From Tannerellaceae bacterium (lineage in GTDB: Bacteria > Bacteroidota > Bacteroidia > Bacteroidales > Tannerellaceae), in contig JAITGL010000005.1 of the NCBI GenBank assembly GCA_031280645.1, forward strand, positions 1 through 25,900: a DNA stretch of 25,900 nt, read 5' to 3'. Within the stretch, counting starts at the first letter, position 1, and every line of letters starts with the position of its first letter. Shown here in pieces: positions 25,593 to 25,900 of the stretch. Made by a program: the position numbers and the translations under genes. Under the pieces are notes generated by a model. The model was not told where the DNA came from. It ran no database searches and saw nothing but the letters and a program-made list of their open reading frames with translations.

Positions 25593-25900
25593 GTTCGACC
25601 TAAGAAAATCTTATAATCATTTGGAAAAGAGATAAGATGTTCGTATCTTTAAAGCATAAAAAAACAAATAAATACGAATAAAGCAATCTTATCTCTTATG
25701 GACGTAAATATAGTCGAAATTTACTACGCAGCTGATGAATTCAGCAAAACGTTTGATCGAGCAATGGAGGGAGGCTACCTCAAAAATAGCGACGGCAAAC
25801 GGCACAGAAAACGAAAATTCACCATGTCGGACAGCGAAGTAATCACAATCCTAACCCTCTTTCACCTCAAACAGTTCCGGAACCTGAAAGCATTTTACAC
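25588..25900 (+). mobile_element. Left end of an IS982-like insertion sequence (partial)
   Basis: The left end is placed near 25588-25592 (…ACGTGAGTTCGACCTAAG), because the preceding gene is interrupted there and a ~105-bp leader to the transposase follows. The terminal inverted repeat cannot be confirmed without the right end, which is outside the window. Confidence 0.6.
25698..25900 (+). CDS. IS982-family transposase, N-terminal part (runs off window)
   Basis: The open frame from ATG 25698 gives 67 residues to the window edge: MDVNIVEIYYAADEFSKTF, then a basic GKRHRKRKFTMSDSEVITIL segment and LFHLKQFRNLKAFY. The spacing of the early acidic F-x-x-x-F segment and of the S-x-S-E-(V/I)-(I/M)-T-I…FH…(Y/F)RN(F/L)K…Y block is that of IS982-family transposase N-termini, which precede the DDE catalytic domain. 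The catalytic residues are beyond the window. The start is the first ATG after the leader and has no competing upstream ATG in frame. Confidence 0.75.
   Translation, partial: MDVNIVEIYYAADEFSKTFDRAMEGGYLKNSDGKRHRKRKFTMSDSEVITILTLFHLKQFRNLKAFY

Overview
The window looks like chromosome of a Bacteroidales-type bacterium (phylum Bacteroidota). The reasons are promoters of the TTG-N19-TAnnTTTG type, weak Shine-Dalgarno sequences, a DUF4922-type protein next to a glycosyltransferase, Bacteroidetes-type tandem tyrosine recombinases, and a TolC/RND/adaptor/RND efflux cluster. The species cannot be named from the sequence. The core (about 1.5-22.4 kb) is visibly G+C-richer and intact. Both edges are accessory DNA in decay.

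Left edge (1-1.44 kb): no intact gene. Two phage-like fragments, a broken small ORF and a truncated major-capsid-like gene, run up to a complete tRNA-Leu(UAA) transcription unit on the minus strand (promoter, gene, intrinsic terminator). Next on the minus strand is a CPA2-type cation:proton antiporter with a cytoplasmic C-terminal domain.

Efflux locus (4.5-14.9 kb, plus strand): a TolC-like outer-membrane protein, RND permease 1, a 1.2-kb tandem array of 28 palindromic 42-bp units, a lipoprotein membrane-fusion protein, RND permease 2, and a strong intrinsic terminator. The two unequal RND permeases suggest a heteromeric pump of MdtBC type; the first lacks several residues normally used in proton relay. 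The array between permease 1 and the adaptor is the most unusual object in the window. Its units fold as hairpins, and the sequence differences between units preserve pairing.

Repair and sugar block (15.0-22.4 kb): recJ and recQ form a minus-strand operon. Divergent from it, across a 520-bp region rich in perfect inverted repeats, lies a tight plus-strand operon of an inositol-monophosphatase-family phosphatase, a two-domain family-2 glycosyltransferase and a HIT/GalT-like DUF4922 nucleotidyltransferase.

Right edge (22.4-25.9 kb): remnant of an integrative element. Two tandem tyrosine recombinase genes overlap by ATGA and both carry several frameshifts or stops. A third gene is cut after about 14 codons by the left end of an IS982-like insertion sequence, whose transposase runs off the window.
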